This document shows positions 18,343 through 29,158 of a stretch of 64,000 bases of DNA, piece after piece. The translations under genes were made by a program, and so were the position numbers. Each line of letters starts with the position of its first letter. Positions within the stretch are counted from its first letter, which is position 1. Under the pieces are notes generated by a model, which was given only the letters and a program-made list of their open reading frames with translations, was not told the DNA's origin and made no database searches. This DNA comes from Burkholderiaceae bacterium (GTDB lineage Bacteria; Pseudomonadota; Gammaproteobacteria; Burkholderiales; Burkholderiaceae_B). The stretch spans positions 12,639 through 76,638 of the forward strand of contig JANQYI010000002.1 of NCBI GenBank assembly GCA_030728985.1. The letters run 5' to 3'.

Positions 18343-20109
18343 CTAGCTGGCGCTCGCCCAGGTGTCTTTGAGGGTGGTGACGCGATTGAACACAGGGCGA
18401 TGAGGCGTCGAATCCAGCGTATCGATCACGAAATAGCCCAAACGTTCGAACTGAGAAACAATGCCGGGTTCTAGGGACGTGCCCGGTTCGAGCCACGCTT
18501 GAACGGCTTGAACCGACAAGGGGTTGAGAGAGTCCAGAAACTCACGATCGCCCGCATCGGGGAAGGGCTCGGAAAATAAGCGGTCATAGAGCCTAATTTC
18601 GGCGGGGACCGCGGTGGCGCAACTGATCCACGTGACGTTACCCTTGACCTTGACCGCATCAGAGCCTGGCGAGCCGCTCTTGGTGTCTGGGTTGTATTCG
18701 GCGTGCACCTCGATGATGTTGCCCTGGGCATCCTTGACACAGCCTGTGCAGGTCACGACATAGCCGTACTTCAAGCGAACTGAGTTTCCTGGAAACAACC
18801 TAAAGTACTTTTTAGGTGGAACCTCGGCGAAATCTTCGCGTTCGATCCAGACCTCGCGGGTCAGCGGAAATTCGCGTTGCCCTGCCTCGGGATCGTGAGG
18901 ATTGCGAGGTGCATGGCAGGGCTCGGCATGATCTTCGGGAAAGTTCGTGATGACGAGCTTAAGAGGATCCAAAATCGCCACCGAGCGAGGTGCCAGAGGG
19001 TCTTGAACCTCTCTTAACGCTTGATCCAGCAAGCTATAGTCAATGCGCGAATTGGATTTAGAGACGCCCGTGCGCTCGCAAAAGAGACGCAAGGCCGCCG
19101 CGGTGTAGCCTCGACGGCGCAAACCCGCCAGAGTGGGCATGCGCGGATCGTCCCAACCCTTGACGTGACCTTCTTTAACCAATTGCAGCAGTTTGCGCTT
19201 GCTGGTGACGATATAGCTCACGTTGAGTCGTGCGAACTCATACTGGTGCGGCAAAGGCAAAGAAAACTTGCCGAGCTCCTGGAGACGATTGAGCGTCCAG
19301 TCGTAAAACGGGCGCTGATCTTCAAACTCAAGCGTGCAAATACTGTGGGTAATGCCCTCGAGTGCGTCCTCGATGGGGTGTGCATACGCATACATCGGGT
19401 AGATGCACCATTGCGTCCCCGTGCGATGATGCGCGGCATGGCGGATGCGATAGAGCACCGGATCGCGCATGTTGATGTTTGGGGAGGCCATATCAATGCG
19501 TGCACGCAAGGCCATGCTGCCATCTGGATGTTTGCCGTCGCGCATCTCGCGCAGCAAACGCAATGAATCGGCCGCTGAGCGTTGACGGAAAGGAGAGTTT
19601 TGACCAGGTTCGGTCAAGGTGCCACGCATCGCCCGCATTGCCTCGGGACTTTGCTCGTCGACATAGGCGTGACCGGCTTCGATTAGCGCCTCTGCAAAGG
19701 CGTACATGTCGTCGAAATAGCTGCTGGCGAAATAGAGATGCTCTTTGCCATCCGCTTTCCAGTCGAAACCGAGCCATTTGACGGCGTCGATGATGGCGTC
19801 CACATACTCTTGTTCTTCTTTTTCGGGATTGGTGTCGTCAAAGCGTAAATGACAGATACCGCCGAAGTCACGGGCCAAACCAAAATTCAGGCAAATACTT
19901 TTGGCGTGACCGATGTGCAGATAACCATTGGGCTCGGGGGGGAAACGTGTGCGAATCCGGGCGGAGTCCGGGGCACCCGCGGCTTGAATTTGCGCGGCGC
20001 CGGGATGGCCGACCCATCTTTTGCCTGCAAAGCGCTGGGAAGCGAGATCGGACTCGATGATGTTGCGCAGAAAATTAGTCGTAACGGGAGCGTTGGATTC
20101 AGAGGTCAT
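18343..20109 (-). CDS. glnS: Glutaminyl-tRNA synthetase
   Basis: 588 residues from the ATG at 20109 (MTSESNAPVTT); upstream in-frame ATGs at 20148 and 20190 would add an extension without homology. Class I synthetase with the HIGH-type motif PPEPNGYLHIGHAKSI, the GlnRS-specific DDTNPEKEEQEYVD, the KMSKS-like TSKRKL near residue 275, and the C-terminal anticodon-binding beta barrels. It charges tRNA-Gln directly. Divergent from recQ. Confidence 0.96.
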   Translation of the reverse strand: MTSESNAPVTTNFLRNIIESDLASQRFAGKRWVGHPGAAQIQAAGAPDSARIRTRFPPEPNGYLHIGHAKSICLNFGLARDFGGICHLRFDDTNPEKEEQEYVDAIIDAVKWLGFDWKADGKEHLYFASSYFDDMYAFAEALIEAGHAYVDEQSPEAMRAMRGTLTEPGQNSPFRQRSAADSLRLLREMRDGKHPDGSMALRARIDMASPNINMRDPVLYRIRHAAHHRTGTQWCIYPMYAYAHPIEDALEGITHSICTLEFEDQRPFYDWTLNRLQELGKFSLPLPHQYEFARLNVSYIVTSKRKLLQLVKEGHVKGWDDPRMPTLAGLRRRGYTAAALRLFCERTGVSKSNSRIDYSLLDQALREVQDPLAPRSVAILDPLKLVITNFPEDHAEPCHAPRNPHDPEAGQREFPLTREVWIEREDFAEVPPKKYFRLFPGNSVRLKYGYVVTCTGCVKDAQGNIIEVHAEYNPDTKSGSPGSDAVKVKGNVTWISCATAVPAEIRLYDRLFSEPFPDAGDREFLDSLNPLSVQAVQAWLEPGTSLEPGIVSQFERLGYFVIDTLDSTPHRPVFNRVTTLKDTWASAS

Positions 20110-20244
20110 ACAAAGTTTTTGAGCGGCCAGGGCAAGCGATAAGGACATATTTTGCCATGAGGCGCAGTCCGGGGCTTGAGCAAGGCTCAAATAAGCACAT
20201 TTTGTTCCTCTACAATCCGTTTATGTTGTTGATAAAAGCCACCC

Positions 20245-22128
20245 ATGCCTAAGCCGAGCGCTTTCGCGTCCGAATTCTCTTCCCCGCACCGCTCTTCGTC
20301 AAGCGCCCTTGATTCGGACGCGGCCGAAGTGTTGGCGAAGGTCTTCGGTTATGAGGCTTTTCGTGGCGACCAGCAGGCGATCGTCCAGCATGTCATTCAG
20401 GGTGGCGACGCTTTAGTCCTGATGCCAACCGGGGGTGGAAAGTCCTTGTGTTATCAGGTTCCCGCATTGGTGCGACCTGGCACGGGTATTGTCGTTTCTC
20501 CTCTGATTGCGCTGATGCAGGATCAAGTCGATGCACTTACCGAGCTTGGGGTACGCGCGGCGTTTCTCAACTCCACGCAGGACTGGCAAGACACCAAAGA
20601 CGTTGAGCAAGCCTTCGTCAGTGGCGAACTTGATCTGTTGTATGTCGCGCCCGAGCGCTTGTTGACCGAGCGGTGCATTCAGCTACTTGAAAGGGGCAAG
20701 ATTGCCTTGTTCGCCATCGACGAGGCGCATTGCGTGTCCCAATGGGGGCATGATTTCCGCCCAGAGTATCTGGGTCTGTCCATGCTGCACGAGCGTTGGC
20801 CCGAGGTGCCTCGGATCGCCTTAACGGCGACGGCAACCGATGTCACGCGTCGCGAAATCGCCAGTCGTTTATCGTTGGACGATGCGCGGCATTTTGTGGC
20901 AAGTTTTGATCGTCCCAACATTCGTTACAACATTGTTGAAAAACAGGATGTGCGCAAGCAGCTTTTGCAGCTGCTTAGGCAAGAGCACAAGGGCGATGCC
21001 GGGATTATTTATTGCCTGTCGCGTAACAAGGTCGAGGAAACGGCGGCATTTTTATGCGCGAATGGTCTCGAAGCCTTGCCGTACCACGCAGGTTTAGGCG
21101 CCCAGGTGCGGGCGCAAAACCAGTCCCGGTTTTTGCGCGAAGACGGCATTGTGATGGTGGCGACGATTGCCTTTGGCATGGGGATCGACAAGCCTGATGT
21201 GCGTTTTGTGGCGCATATTGATATGCCCAAGTCGCTTGAGGGCTATTACCAAGAAACTGGACGCGCGGGCCGTGACGGCTTGCCTGCTACAGCTTGGCTC
21301 GCTTATGGATTACAGGACGTTGTGCAGCAGCGGCGCATGATTGACGAGTCTGCGGGCGACGAGGCCTTCCGGCGCCGCTTGGGCGCGCAACTCGATGCCA
21401 TGTTGGCGATGTGCGAGGCGATTGCTTGCCGACGTCAGCGCTTGCTCCAGTATTTTGGTCAGCGTATTGAACCTTGTGGTAACTGTGACAATTGTTTGCA
21501 GCCGCCCGAGGCGTGGGACGGCACCGTGGCGGCGCAAAAGATGCTGTCAGCGATTTATCGTCTCATGAAAGAGCGAGGTCAGCGTTATGGTGCGGGACAT
21601 CTGATTGATATCCTGCGGGGTAAATCAACCCCACGCGTGCTAGAAAATGAGCACCATACACTGACAGTTTTTGGCGTGGGTCTTGACCTGACGGACCAAG
21701 CATGGCGCAGCGTGTTGCGGCAGTTGCTCGCCCATGGACTGTTGGTGGTCGATCAAGAGGGGTACGGCACGTTGGCCCTGACAGACGAGAGCCGCGCAGT
21801 ATTAAAAGGGGAGCGTACATTGTTGCTGCGCCGCGAGGCTGAACGCACCGCGCGCGCAGCCTCGCCAAAGCCCAAGTCCTCGCTGCCTGACTTACCCTCG
21901 GGCGCGCAGAGGATTTTTGAGGCCTTGCGTCAATGGCGCTCCGAAATCGCTCGCAGCCATGGCGTACCTGCTTATGTGATTTTTAACGATGCGACGCTGC
22001 GCGAGATCGCGTTGAAACGCCCAGACAGTCTAGAAGACTTGGCGCATATCAACGGTGTGGGTGTCCGCAAGCTCGAGTCTTATGGCGCGTCTATTTTGAC
22101 GTGCATCGCTGATTTTGCCGAACGCTAA
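20245..22128 (+). CDS. recQ: ATP-dependent DNA helicase RecQ
   Basis: 627 residues. Superfamily 2 helicase: motif 0 near [11 protein letters not shown], Walker [16 protein letters not shown] near residue 65, [17 protein letters not shown] (motif II and aromatic loop) near 160, motif [12 protein letters not shown] near 340, a zinc-binding RQC region with [11 protein letters not shown] and CGNCDNCL, the winged helix, and a C-terminal HRDC domain. It unwinds DNA in recombination and fork repair. Its TAA interlocks with the ruvB TAG in the shared CTAA at 22125-22128. Confidence 0.96.
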   Translation: MPKPSAFASEFSSPHRSSSSALDSDAAEVLAKVFGYEAFRGDQQAIVQHVIQGGDALVLMPTGGGKSLCYQVPALVRPGTGIVVSPLIALMQDQVDALTELGVRAAFLNSTQDWQDTKDVEQAFVSGELDLLYVAPERLLTERCIQLLERGKIALFAIDEAHCVSQWGHDFRPEYLGLSMLHERWPEVPRIALTATATDVTRREIASRLSLDDARHFVASFDRPNIRYNIVEKQDVRKQLLQLLRQEHKGDAGIIYCLSRNKVEETAAFLCANGLEALPYHAGLGAQVRAQNQSRFLREDGIVMVATIAFGMGIDKPDVRFVAHIDMPKSLEGYYQETGRAGRDGLPATAWLAYGLQDVVQQRRMIDESAGDEAFRRRLGAQLDAMLAMCEAIACRRQRLLQYFGQRIEPCGNCDNCLQPPEAWDGTVAAQKMLSAIYRLMKERGQRYGAGHLIDILRGKSTPRVLENEHHTLTVFGVGLDLTDQAWRSVLRQLLAHGLLVVDQEGYGTLALTDESRAVLKGERTLLLRREAERTARAASPKPKSSLPDLPSGAQRIFEALRQWRSEIARSHGVPAYVIFNDATLREIALKRPDSLEDLAHINGVGVRKLESYGASILTCIADFAER

Positions 22129-23192
22129 GTAAACAGCGGCCCATCGGTGGGCTGAGTCTTTGGTGGCGTTAAGCCTAGGTGACGCCAGGTTGATTGCGTC
22201 GCCATCCGTCCGCGCGGGGTACGCTGCAGGTAGCCATGCTGAATCAGATAAGGCTCGATCACGTCTTCGATGGTGTCACGTTCTTCACCAATCGCGGCGG
22301 CCAGGCTGTCGATCCCCACCGGTCCGCCGTCGAATTTGTGCACGATCGCCTCAAGCAACTTACGGTCCATCAAATCAAGACCTTGTGGATCAACTTCAAG
22401 CATGGCTAACGCAGCATTGGCGACGGTCGCATCGATCGTACCGTTGGCTTTGACCTGCGCATAATCGCGCACCCGGCGCAAAAGACGATTGGCGATGCGG
22501 GGTGTTCCACGCGAACGTCGTGCAACCTCGGAAGCGCCATCCGGTGTGATGGGGACTTGTAGCAAACCCGCGCTGCGCGTGGCGATACGCGTGAGCTCGT
22601 CAGGCGTGTAAAACTCCAGGCGCGACACAATGCCAAAACGATCACGCAATGGATTGGTGAGCATGCCAGCGCGTGTCGTGGCACCCACCAGGGTAAAGGG
22701 CTGCAGATCAAGCTTGACGCTGCGCGCGGCAGGTCCCTCGCCAATGAGGATATCGATTTGGAAGTCTTCGAGCGCGGGATACAAAATTTCTTCGACGACG
22801 GGCGACAGTCGATGGATTTCGTCGATGAACAACACATCGTTGCGCTCGAGATTGGTCAACAGGGCCGCCAGATCGCCCGGACGCTCGAGCACCGGCCCCG
22901 AGGTCTGACGCATATTGACGCCCATTTCGTGGGCAATGATGTGCGCTAGCGTTGTTTTACCAAGCCCAGGCGGGCCAAACAATAAGACATGATCCAAAGA
23001 TTCCTGGCGGTTACGCGCAGCAGCAATAAAAATCTGTAGTTGTTCACGCACACGTTGTTGGCCGACGTATTCCTCGAGGGCGCGGGGGCGCAAGGCCCGT
23101 TCGATGGTTTCCTCGTTGGGGGTCGTGGCCTGAGGCGTGACGAGACGCGAGGCCTCGGCGCTGGAACTAAGAGAATCCGACTGAATCGCCAT
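22125..23192 (-). CDS. ruvB: Holliday junction branch migration helicase RuvB
   Basis: 355 residues from the ATG at 23192 ([11 protein letters not shown]); a longer frame upstream lacks homology. AAA+ ATPase with Walker [15 protein letters not shown] near residue 75, Walker [12 protein letters not shown], sensor motif [10 protein letters not shown], Arg finger region and the C-terminal winged helix ([10 protein letters not shown]). It forms the hexameric motor of RuvABC. Unusually it is not next to ruvA, which lies over 5 kb away at 28557. Confidence 0.97.
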   Translation of the reverse strand: MAIQSDSLSSSAEASRLVTPQATTPNEETIERALRPRALEEYVGQQRVREQLQIFIAAARNRQESLDHVLLFGPPGLGKTTLAHIIAHEMGVNMRQTSGPVLERPGDLAALLTNLERNDVLFIDEIHRLSPVVEEILYPALEDFQIDILIGEGPAARSVKLDLQPFTLVGATTRAGMLTNPLRDRFGIVSRLEFYTPDELTRIATRSAGLLQVPITPDGASEVARRSRGTPRIANRLLRRVRDYAQVKANGTIDATVANAALAMLEVDPQGLDLMDRKLLEAIVHKFDGGPVGIDSLAAAIGEERDTIEDVIEPYLIQHGYLQRTPRGRMATQSTWRHLGLTPPKTQPTDGPLFT

Positions 23193-23292
23193 GAATGTAA
23201 AAATTGGTCCAAAAGGGGGGGCAAGCCGCACAATGTTGCTCAGACAATCGTACACTATCTGGCATCTAAGATCTTTGAATGAGAGGAAAGCG

Positions 23293-24264
23293 ATGTCGAT
23301 TGTGTTGCCAACATATGAAGATGTAGTGCGTGCGTCCGAGACGCTAAAAGGTGTTGCCCACCGCACCCCCGTGATGACTTCTTCGACTGCGGACCGGATG
23401 ACGGGCGCGCAGGTATTTTTTAAATGTGACAATTTTCAGCGTACGGGAGCCTTCAAGTTTCGCGGCGCCTACAATTCGATCGCTAACTTATCGCCCGAAC
23501 AACGCCGAGCGGGTGTCCTGACGTTTTCCTCCGGAAACCACGCCCAAGCGATCGCGCTCGCGGGCAAGTTGCTCGGCGTCGCGACGACCATCATCATGCC
23601 CCATGATGCCCCTGTGACCAAAAAAGCGGCCACCCAAGGTTATGGCGCCACGATCGTGAGTTACGACCGTTACAAAGAAAGTCGCGACGACATCGCCCGC
23701 GAGATGCAAAAAAAGACGGGGATGGCATTGATCCCCCCCTATGACCATTTGCATGTGATCGCTGGACAGGGCACCGCCGCAAAAGAATTATTCGAAGAGG
23801 TCGGCGAGCTTGATTATTTGCTGGTGTGTTTGGGCGGAGGCGGCTTGCTTTCCGGCAGCGCGTTGTCCGCGTCCGCACTCAGTCCTCGGTGCAAGATCTT
23901 TGGCGTCGAACCCGAGGCCGGCAATGATGGGCAACAATCATTTCGTAAAGGCGAGGTGGTACATATCGATCCACCACGTTCCATCGCTGACGGTGCTTTG
24001 ACACTGTATTTGGGTCAATTGACTTTTGGGGTCATTCAACAGCGCGTGAAAGATATTTTGACGGTGACAGATCCCCAATTGGTCTGGGCGATGCGCTTCT
24101 TTGCAGAGCGTATGAAAATCGTCGTCGAACCAACAGGCTGCCTTGGTGCTGCGGCGCTTTTACAGGGCGTTTTGCCTGTGGAAAAAGGGGCGCGTGTCGG
24201 CGTGATCATCAGCGGTGGTAATGTAGACTTGCAGTCCTACGCAGGATTTTTGACGCAGGATTAA
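23293..24264 (+). CDS. PLP-dependent threonine dehydratase-type enzyme (threonine/hydroxyaspartate ammonia-lyase)
   Basis: 323 residues from the ATG at 23293, preceded by GAGAGGAAAG. Fold type II PLP enzyme: catalytic Lys in [14 protein letters not shown] near residue 56, [13 protein letters not shown] near 82, and the PLP phosphate loop [10 protein letters not shown] near 182. No C-terminal ACT regulatory domain, so it is of the short catabolic type (TdcB, serine racemase or threo-3-hydroxyaspartate dehydratase). It opens the gene block that separates ruvB from ruvA. The exact amino acid substrate is uncertain. Confidence 0.88.
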   Translation: MSIVLPTYEDVVRASETLKGVAHRTPVMTSSTADRMTGAQVFFKCDNFQRTGAFKFRGAYNSIANLSPEQRRAGVLTFSSGNHAQAIALAGKLLGVATTIIMPHDAPVTKKAATQGYGATIVSYDRYKESRDDIAREMQKKTGMALIPPYDHLHVIAGQGTAAKELFEEVGELDYLLVCLGGGGLLSGSALSASALSPRCKIFGVEPEAGNDGQQSFRKGEVVHIDPPRSIADGALTLYLGQLTFGVIQQRVKDILTVTDPQLVWAMRFFAERMKIVVEPTGCLGAAALLQGVLPVEKGARVGVIISGGNVDLQSYAGFLTQD

Positions 24265-24282
24265 GTTTTTTTGGAGTGCGCG

Positions 24283-25203
24283 ATGCGTGTTTTGGTGATT
24301 GGTGGTGCAGGTTTTCTGGGCCGACAAATCGTGGGTCGTCTGGTCGCGCAAGGCCACGTGGTGCATGTGCCCACGCGGCAATATCAGCATGGTCGCGCGC
24401 TATTGGTCCATCCGACCGTGACGGTCATGCAGGCTGACGTTCACGACGACGACACGTTGAATCGACTGGTGAATGGTTGCGATCTGGTGATCAATCTTGT
24501 CGGCATTTTGCATAGTCGATCAGGACAGCCCTATGGCCCTGACTTTGATCGCGCCCACGTCCAATTGCCCAAACGCATCGCGCAGGCTTGCCTGACGCAT
24601 GGCACCAAGCGTTTCATTCATGTGAGCGCGCTGGGCGCTGATGCCCAAGCGCCAAGCGGTTATCTGCGCTCCAAAGCCGCTGGCGAACAAGCGATTCAGC
24701 TGGCTTACGCCACTGCGCAAAACGACGGTTTCACGATTTTCAGGCCTTCGGTCGTTTTTGGACCCGAGGATCAATTTATGAATATGTTTGCGCGATTGGC
24801 GCGGTTTTTCCCCGTGTTGCCCATTGCGGGTGCCAAAGCCAAGATGCAGCCCGTGTTTGTCATGGATGTCGCGGAGGCGATTCTCAACGCGATGTCTCAA
24901 CCTTGGGCGTGCGGCCAAACCTTTGATCTTGCGGGGCCGCGTGTTTACACCTTGGGTGAGTTGGTTGAGCTTGCCTCGCAATGGAGTGGTCATCCTCGCC
25001 ATGTCGTGGCGTTGCCTTTCTCAATCGGACGGATGCAGGCATTCTTTTTCGAATGTCTGCCAGGCGAGCCATTGATGTCGCGTGACAATTTAGCATCCCT
25101 CACGGTGGACAATATAAGCTTGGCACCCATCAATCCATTGCTCGGTATTGTGCCAACCGCCCTCGAATCCATCGCCCCTGTTTATTTGAAATCAACTTCC
25201 TGA
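24283..25203 (+). CDS. Complex I NDUFA9 subunit family NAD(P)-binding protein
   Basis: 306 residues from ATG at 24283 (an in-frame TTG at 24271 is less likely). Atypical short-chain dehydrogenase: nucleotide-binding VIGGAGFLGRQIVGRL at the N-terminus, LVINLVGILHSR near residue 75, FIHVSALGAD near 110, and FRPSVVFGPEDQF. This is the pattern of proteins annotated as NDUFA9-family in betaproteobacteria; enzymatic activity is unproven. It follows the dehydratase by 18 bases, probably one operon. Confidence 0.85.
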   Translation: MRVLVIGGAGFLGRQIVGRLVAQGHVVHVPTRQYQHGRALLVHPTVTVMQADVHDDDTLNRLVNGCDLVINLVGILHSRSGQPYGPDFDRAHVQLPKRIAQACLTHGTKRFIHVSALGADAQAPSGYLRSKAAGEQAIQLAYATAQNDGFTIFRPSVVFGPEDQFMNMFARLARFFPVLPIAGAKAKMQPVFVMDVAEAILNAMSQPWACGQTFDLAGPRVYTLGELVELASQWSGHPRHVVALPFSIGRMQAFFFECLPGEPLMSRDNLASLTVDNISLAPINPLLGIVPTALESIAPVYLKSTS

Positions 25204-25214
25204 GACCCTCCATC

Positions 25215-26234
25215 ATGACAACGACAAAAAAAGGTCAGGCCCTAAACATCAAAGATTCTCGGATTCTGATTGCGGGGGCGGCGAGCCTCGTGGGTTCGCA
25301 TACCGCAGATCTGTTGCTCAAAGAAGGCGCGCGCGAAATTCTCCTACTGGATAATTTTTCCTTTGGTTCGATGGACGCGATCGCGCATCTGCAAAACAAC
25401 CCGCGTATCAAGATCGTGCGTGCGGATTTGATGCGTTTGCCTGATTTGTTGCTGGCGACCGAGGGCGTGGATGGGGTGATTCATTTGGCGGCCTATATGA
25501 CGCTGGGGTTTTCCCAGACGCCTTGGCAAGCGGTGGACGTCAATATCCGCGGAGCGCAAAACATGCTCGAAGCGTGCCGTGTCAACAAGGTCAAGAAAAT
25601 CATCTTCGCTTCTTCAAATGCTGTGTATGGTTATGGCATGGGCATCAAGGGCGCCCTGTCCGAGGAGATCCCTTTTCATTCCGTGGGCGCACCTCCGGCG
25701 GCGATTCTTTACGGCGCCTCGAAAATCATGGGTGAACAGCTGTGCCGTCATTATCACCAGACGTTTGGTCAGGATTATGTCGTCCTGCGTTACTCCACTG
25801 TCTACGGTGAGCGACAGCATTATCGTGCTGCCAACTCTCTTTACATCATGGAAACCTACGATCTCGTGCGCCAAGGGCAGGCACCTGTGTTGCCGGGTGA
25901 TGGAACGGACACCAAGCATTTTGTGCATGTTTCAGACGTGGCGCGCGCCAACCTGGCCGCACTGCAAAGCTCGGCGACCGATGTGGCGGTCAACGTATCA
26001 GGTCCTGCGCCCATCACGACGGGTGAGTTGGTGACCTTGGTGCTTGAGTATTGCAAGAGCGACCTCAAGCCAGAAGTTCGCCCGGATCCTCCCGGCAAGG
26101 TGCGCCTGACTTCGGGGGGGGCTTTCCATATTCCGCATGACAAGGCGGGAGAGGTGATTGGCTGGAAGCCTCAGGTCGAAATGCGCGAAGGCGTCACGCG
26201 TTTGCTCGCGTGGCGTGAGGCGCAAGGCGCGTAG
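25215..26234 (+). CDS. NAD-dependent epimerase/dehydratase family protein
   Basis: 339 residues. Extended short-chain dehydrogenase: glycine motif here reads GAASLVGSHTADLL, then LLDNFSFGS, the catalytic YGASKIMGEQ (Tyr-x-x-x-Lys) near residue 172 and RYSTVYGERQ. Similar to UDP-glucose 4-epimerase-like sugar nucleotide enzymes, but neighbours give no sugar pathway. It lies 11 bases after the NDUFA9-type gene. Substrate unknown. Confidence 0.87.
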   Translation: MTTTKKGQALNIKDSRILIAGAASLVGSHTADLLLKEGAREILLLDNFSFGSMDAIAHLQNNPRIKIVRADLMRLPDLLLATEGVDGVIHLAAYMTLGFSQTPWQAVDVNIRGAQNMLEACRVNKVKKIIFASSNAVYGYGMGIKGALSEEIPFHSVGAPPAAILYGASKIMGEQLCRHYHQTFGQDYVVLRYSTVYGERQHYRAANSLYIMETYDLVRQGQAPVLPGDGTDTKHFVHVSDVARANLAALQSSATDVAVNVSGPAPITTGELVTLVLEYCKSDLKPEVRPDPPGKVRLTSGGAFHIPHDKAGEVIGWKPQVEMREGVTRLLAWREAQGA

Positions 26235-26249
26235 CAGGGAACGTGAGGA

Positions 26250-27221
26250 ATGCGGATTAATTGGATACTGACAGGTGCTGCTCTGATATTGGGAGCTTGT
26301 CTCTCCGGTGCGGCGATCTCTCAGAGTTTTCCAGAAAAAAAAGTGACACTGGTGGTACCGTATCCCGCTGGCGGAGCGACGGACGTGATCGGACGCATGA
26401 TCGCTGAAAAACTCCCTGCTCGGTGGAAGCAGCAAGTGATCGTGAGCAATCGTGCCGGAGCCGGGACCACGGTCGCCGCCGAGTCGGTGGCGCGTGCGCC
26501 TGGTGATGGCTACACCCTCTATATCACCACGGCGGCCCATACGATCAGCGCGAGTCTTTACAGCAGACTGAAATACGACCCCATCAAAGATTTCGTGCCG
26601 ATCACCTTGATTTCAACGATCCCACTAGTGATGGTGACTAACCCGACATTGCCGGTCAGTTCGCTCACGGAGTTGTTGGCATATGCCAAAGCTCAAAAAA
26701 ATGGTTTAACTCTGGCTTCGACTGGCAATGGTACGCCTCAGCATCTCGCGGGCGAATTATTCAAAGCCAAGACCGGCACACCTCTGACGCATGTTCCTTA
26801 CAAAGGGGATCCGCCCATGCTGACCGACCTGATCGGCGGTCAAGTGCAAGTTGCTTTCGTCACCTTGTCCGCCGCCCTGCCGTACATCAAATCAGGCAAG
26901 CTTAATGCTATCGCCTTGGCGCATCCGCAACGTGCCGCTGCCTTGCCTGCGGTGCCCACCATGGCCGAAGCGGGTCTCCCTGATTTTACGGCCGCGACGT
27001 GGTTTGGTATCTTCGGTCCTGGCACGATGAGCGAGGCGTTGCGTCAGAAAATCTCGACAGACATTCAGACTATTGTGGCAGAGCCCGCGATGACGCAGCG
27101 ACTGCAGGACATGGGCGGAGAGGTGAACAATAGTTCACCCGAAGTTTTCCAAAAAGTCATCGCCTCTGAGGTCCAGCACTGGTCTGAGGCGGTACGCCTA
27201 TCCGGCGCCCGCATCGACTAA
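26250..27221 (+). CDS. Bug/TctC-family tripartite tricarboxylate transporter binding protein
   Basis: 323 residues, periplasmic. N-terminal signal peptide of about 26 residues with a Cys in ILGACLSGAAIS (possibly a lipobox-like site). Full Bug fold: VTLVVPYPAGGATDVIGR, NRAGAGTTVAAE, GDGYTLY, LASTGNGTPQHLAGELFK, HVPYKGDPPMLTDLIGGQV, and the C-terminal AEAGLPDFTAATWFG. No TctA or TctB membrane genes are near, which is normal for the expanded Bug family of Burkholderiales. Useful as the intact comparison for the shortened Bug gene at 54261. Confidence 0.94.
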   Translation: MRINWILTGAALILGACLSGAAISQSFPEKKVTLVVPYPAGGATDVIGRMIAEKLPARWKQQVIVSNRAGAGTTVAAESVARAPGDGYTLYITTAAHTISASLYSRLKYDPIKDFVPITLISTIPLVMVTNPTLPVSSLTELLAYAKAQKNGLTLASTGNGTPQHLAGELFKAKTGTPLTHVPYKGDPPMLTDLIGGQVQVAFVTLSAALPYIKSGKLNAIALAHPQRAAALPAVPTMAEAGLPDFTAATWFGIFGPGTMSEALRQKISTDIQTIVAEPAMTQRLQDMGGEVNNSSPEVFQKVIASEVQHWSEAVRLSGARID

Positions 27222-27228
27222 GCAACCA

Positions 27229-28560
27229 CTAAGCAATCGCACTCAAGCTTTCGCCAATCGATTGCTTAAGCAAGTCAACGATTTGATCGATTTCGTTGTT
27301 GGTGACGATAAAAGGCGGAGCCAACAGGACGTGGTCACCGCTTTTCCCATCAATCGTCCCGCCCATTGGGTAGACCAGCAGTCCATTTTTAATAGCGTGC
27401 TGTTTGATGACGGCATGTAATTTCTTACTGTGATCAAAAGGCGTCTTGGTTACCCGGTCCTTGACGAGTTCGACAGCCATGAACAAACCACGCCCGCGAA
27501 TATCCCCGACATGCGGGTGGTCGCCTAGGGCGGCCCGGAGTGACTCAGCCAAATAAGCGCCTCGCGCGCGTACCTGAGGCAGCAACTGATCGCGTTGCAT
27601 CACCTGTTGAACAGCGAGCGCGGCCGCCGAAGCGATAGGATGACCTAGATAGGTATGACCGTGCTGGAACATGCCGCTTTTCTGACGTAATGCCTCGATC
27701 ACGTGTGAGCGAGCGAGGAACGCACCGATGGGTTGATATCCTCCGCCAAGACCTTTGGCGATGATCACAATATCCGGAATCGCATCGTCCTGCTCAAAAG
27801 CGTATAGCGTGCCTGTGCGGCCCATGCCACACATCACCTCATCGGCGATATAGAGAATGCCATACTTGTCACACAGTTGACGTACGCCTTTCAAATAACC
27901 AGGTGTGGGAGGGACGGCGCCCGTGGTTGCACCCACGACTGTTTCGGCACAAAAGGCGATGATGCGTTCAGGTCCTGTTGCAATAAAGGTTTGTTCGATT
28001 TCAGACAGAAGTCGGCGCGTGTAGTCGTCCTGGGATTCGTGGGCGAGTCGGTCACGGTATTCAAAACAAGGTGCGACGCGCGGCACATCCATCAACAGAG
28101 GCGCAAACGGCTGGCGTCGCCACTCATTGCCACCGACCGCTAGCGCACCCAGCGTATTACCGTGATAGCTTTGTCTACGCGAGACAAAAACCGTACGCTC
28201 GGGTTGCCCGATTTCCAAGAAATACTGTCTGGCGAGTTTGAGCGCCGCTTCAACAGCTTCGGAGCCACCTGATACAAAATACACTTCGCTCAGATCCCCT
28301 GGCGCGTGCTCAATCAAATGATCCGCGAGCGCTTCGGTGACCTCCGAGGTAAAAAATCCGGTGTGGGCGTAAGCCAGTTTATCGATTTGCGCATGCATGG
28401 CGGCCAGGACATCGGGGTGAGCGTGACCCAGACAAGAAACAGCAGCACCACCGCTAGCGTCGATATAGTGTTTATGTTGCGCATCGATAATATGAATGCC
28501 CCGGGAGCTCGCGGCGACAAGTGGGGTATGGCGCAATGAACGATGAATGATGTGGGTCAT
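27229..28560 (-). CDS. Class III pyridoxal-phosphate aminotransferase
   Basis: 443 residues. PLP-dependent omega-aminotransferase: [15 protein letters not shown] at the N-terminus, [20 protein letters not shown] near residue 95, [11 protein letters not shown] near 240, catalytic Lys in [15 protein letters not shown] near 272, and [14 protein letters not shown] near 305. The family moves amino groups from amines or non-alpha amino acids to pyruvate or similar acceptors. Its ATG overlaps the ruvA stop by four bases (ATGA), so it is co-transcribed with and coupled to ruvC-ruvA, in the place where ruvB would be expected. Confidence 0.92.
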   Translation of the reverse strand: MTHIIHRSLRHTPLVAASSRGIHIIDAQHKHYIDASGGAAVSCLGHAHPDVLAAMHAQIDKLAYAHTGFFTSEVTEALADHLIEHAPGDLSEVYFVSGGSEAVEAALKLARQYFLEIGQPERTVFVSRRQSYHGNTLGALAVGGNEWRRQPFAPLLMDVPRVAPCFEYRDRLAHESQDDYTRRLLSEIEQTFIATGPERIIAFCAETVVGATTGAVPPTPGYLKGVRQLCDKYGILYIADEVMCGMGRTGTLYAFEQDDAIPDIVIIAKGLGGGYQPIGAFLARSHVIEALRQKSGMFQHGHTYLGHPIASAAALAVQQVMQRDQLLPQVRARGAYLAESLRAALGDHPHVGDIRGRGLFMAVELVKDRVTKTPFDHSKKLHAVIKQHAIKNGLLVYPMGGTIDGKSGDHVLLAPPFIVTNNEIDQIVDLLKQSIGESLSAIA

Positions 28561-29141
28561 TTTGAGAGTCCTTTGAGTGCCTGACGGATCGCATCCGAGA
28601 TATTGAGGCCTTCGGGCAGACCTTTGACAGCGGCTAAGGACTCACGTTCGGAGTAACCGAGTGCGGTCAATGCGTGCATGACATCGGTTTGAGTGTTAGA
28701 GCCCGCTGCCGCATTGGAGTTGAGGCTATGCCCAAGATCGGCGCCGAGCTTACCTTTCATCTCGAGCAACAACCTTTCGGCTGTTTTTTTGCCAATACCC
28801 GGGACGCGCATGAGTCGGGCGGGATCTTGTAGTGTGATGGCCTGAGAGAGTTCTTCGACGGACATGCCCGATAAAACGGCCAGTGCGGTGCGCGCGCCAA
28901 TGCCGCTGACTTTAACAAGCTCGCGAAATGTCGCCCGCTCTTGCGCGGAGGAAAAGCCAAATAAAATATGCGCATCTTCCCGCACGGTCAGGTGTGTCAG
29001 TAACGTCACCTGCGCGCCGATCTCCGGGAGCGCGTAGAACGTCGTCATCGAAACATCGATTTCGTAGCCGACACCTTGCACATCGAGTCCGATGCGCGGT
29101 GGTGTCTTGTCATACAGCGTACCCGTGAGTCGACCAATCAT
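28557..29141 (-). CDS. ruvA: Holliday junction DNA helicase subunit RuvA
   Basis: 194 residues from the ATG at 29141 ([12 protein letters not shown]); the open frame upstream overlaps ruvC and is not coding. OB-fold domain (1-65), two helix-hairpin-helix motifs ([16 protein letters not shown] and [16 protein letters not shown]), and the C-terminal UBA-like domain that contacts RuvB ([16 protein letters not shown]). It binds four-way junctions. Its stop is shared with the start of the aminotransferase gene. Confidence 0.97.
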   Translation of the reverse strand: MIGRLTGTLYDKTPPRIGLDVQGVGYEIDVSMTTFYALPEIGAQVTLLTHLTVREDAHILFGFSSAQERATFRELVKVSGIGARTALAVLSGMSVEELSQAITLQDPARLMRVPGIGKKTAERLLLEMKGKLGADLGHSLNSNAAAGSNTQTDVMHALTALGYSERESLAAVKGLPEGLNISDAIRQALKGLSK

Positions 29142-29158
29142 TCTGAGTCCTTTGTAAG

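Noticed and set aside
26250-27221. Part of a complete tripartite TctCBA transporter
   Set aside because: No TctA or TctB membrane gene is adjacent; it is an orphan Bug protein.
23193-28556. Genomic island between ruvB and ruvA
   Set aside because: No integrase, repeat ends, tRNA or strong composition shift was seen; kept only as a gene-order observation.
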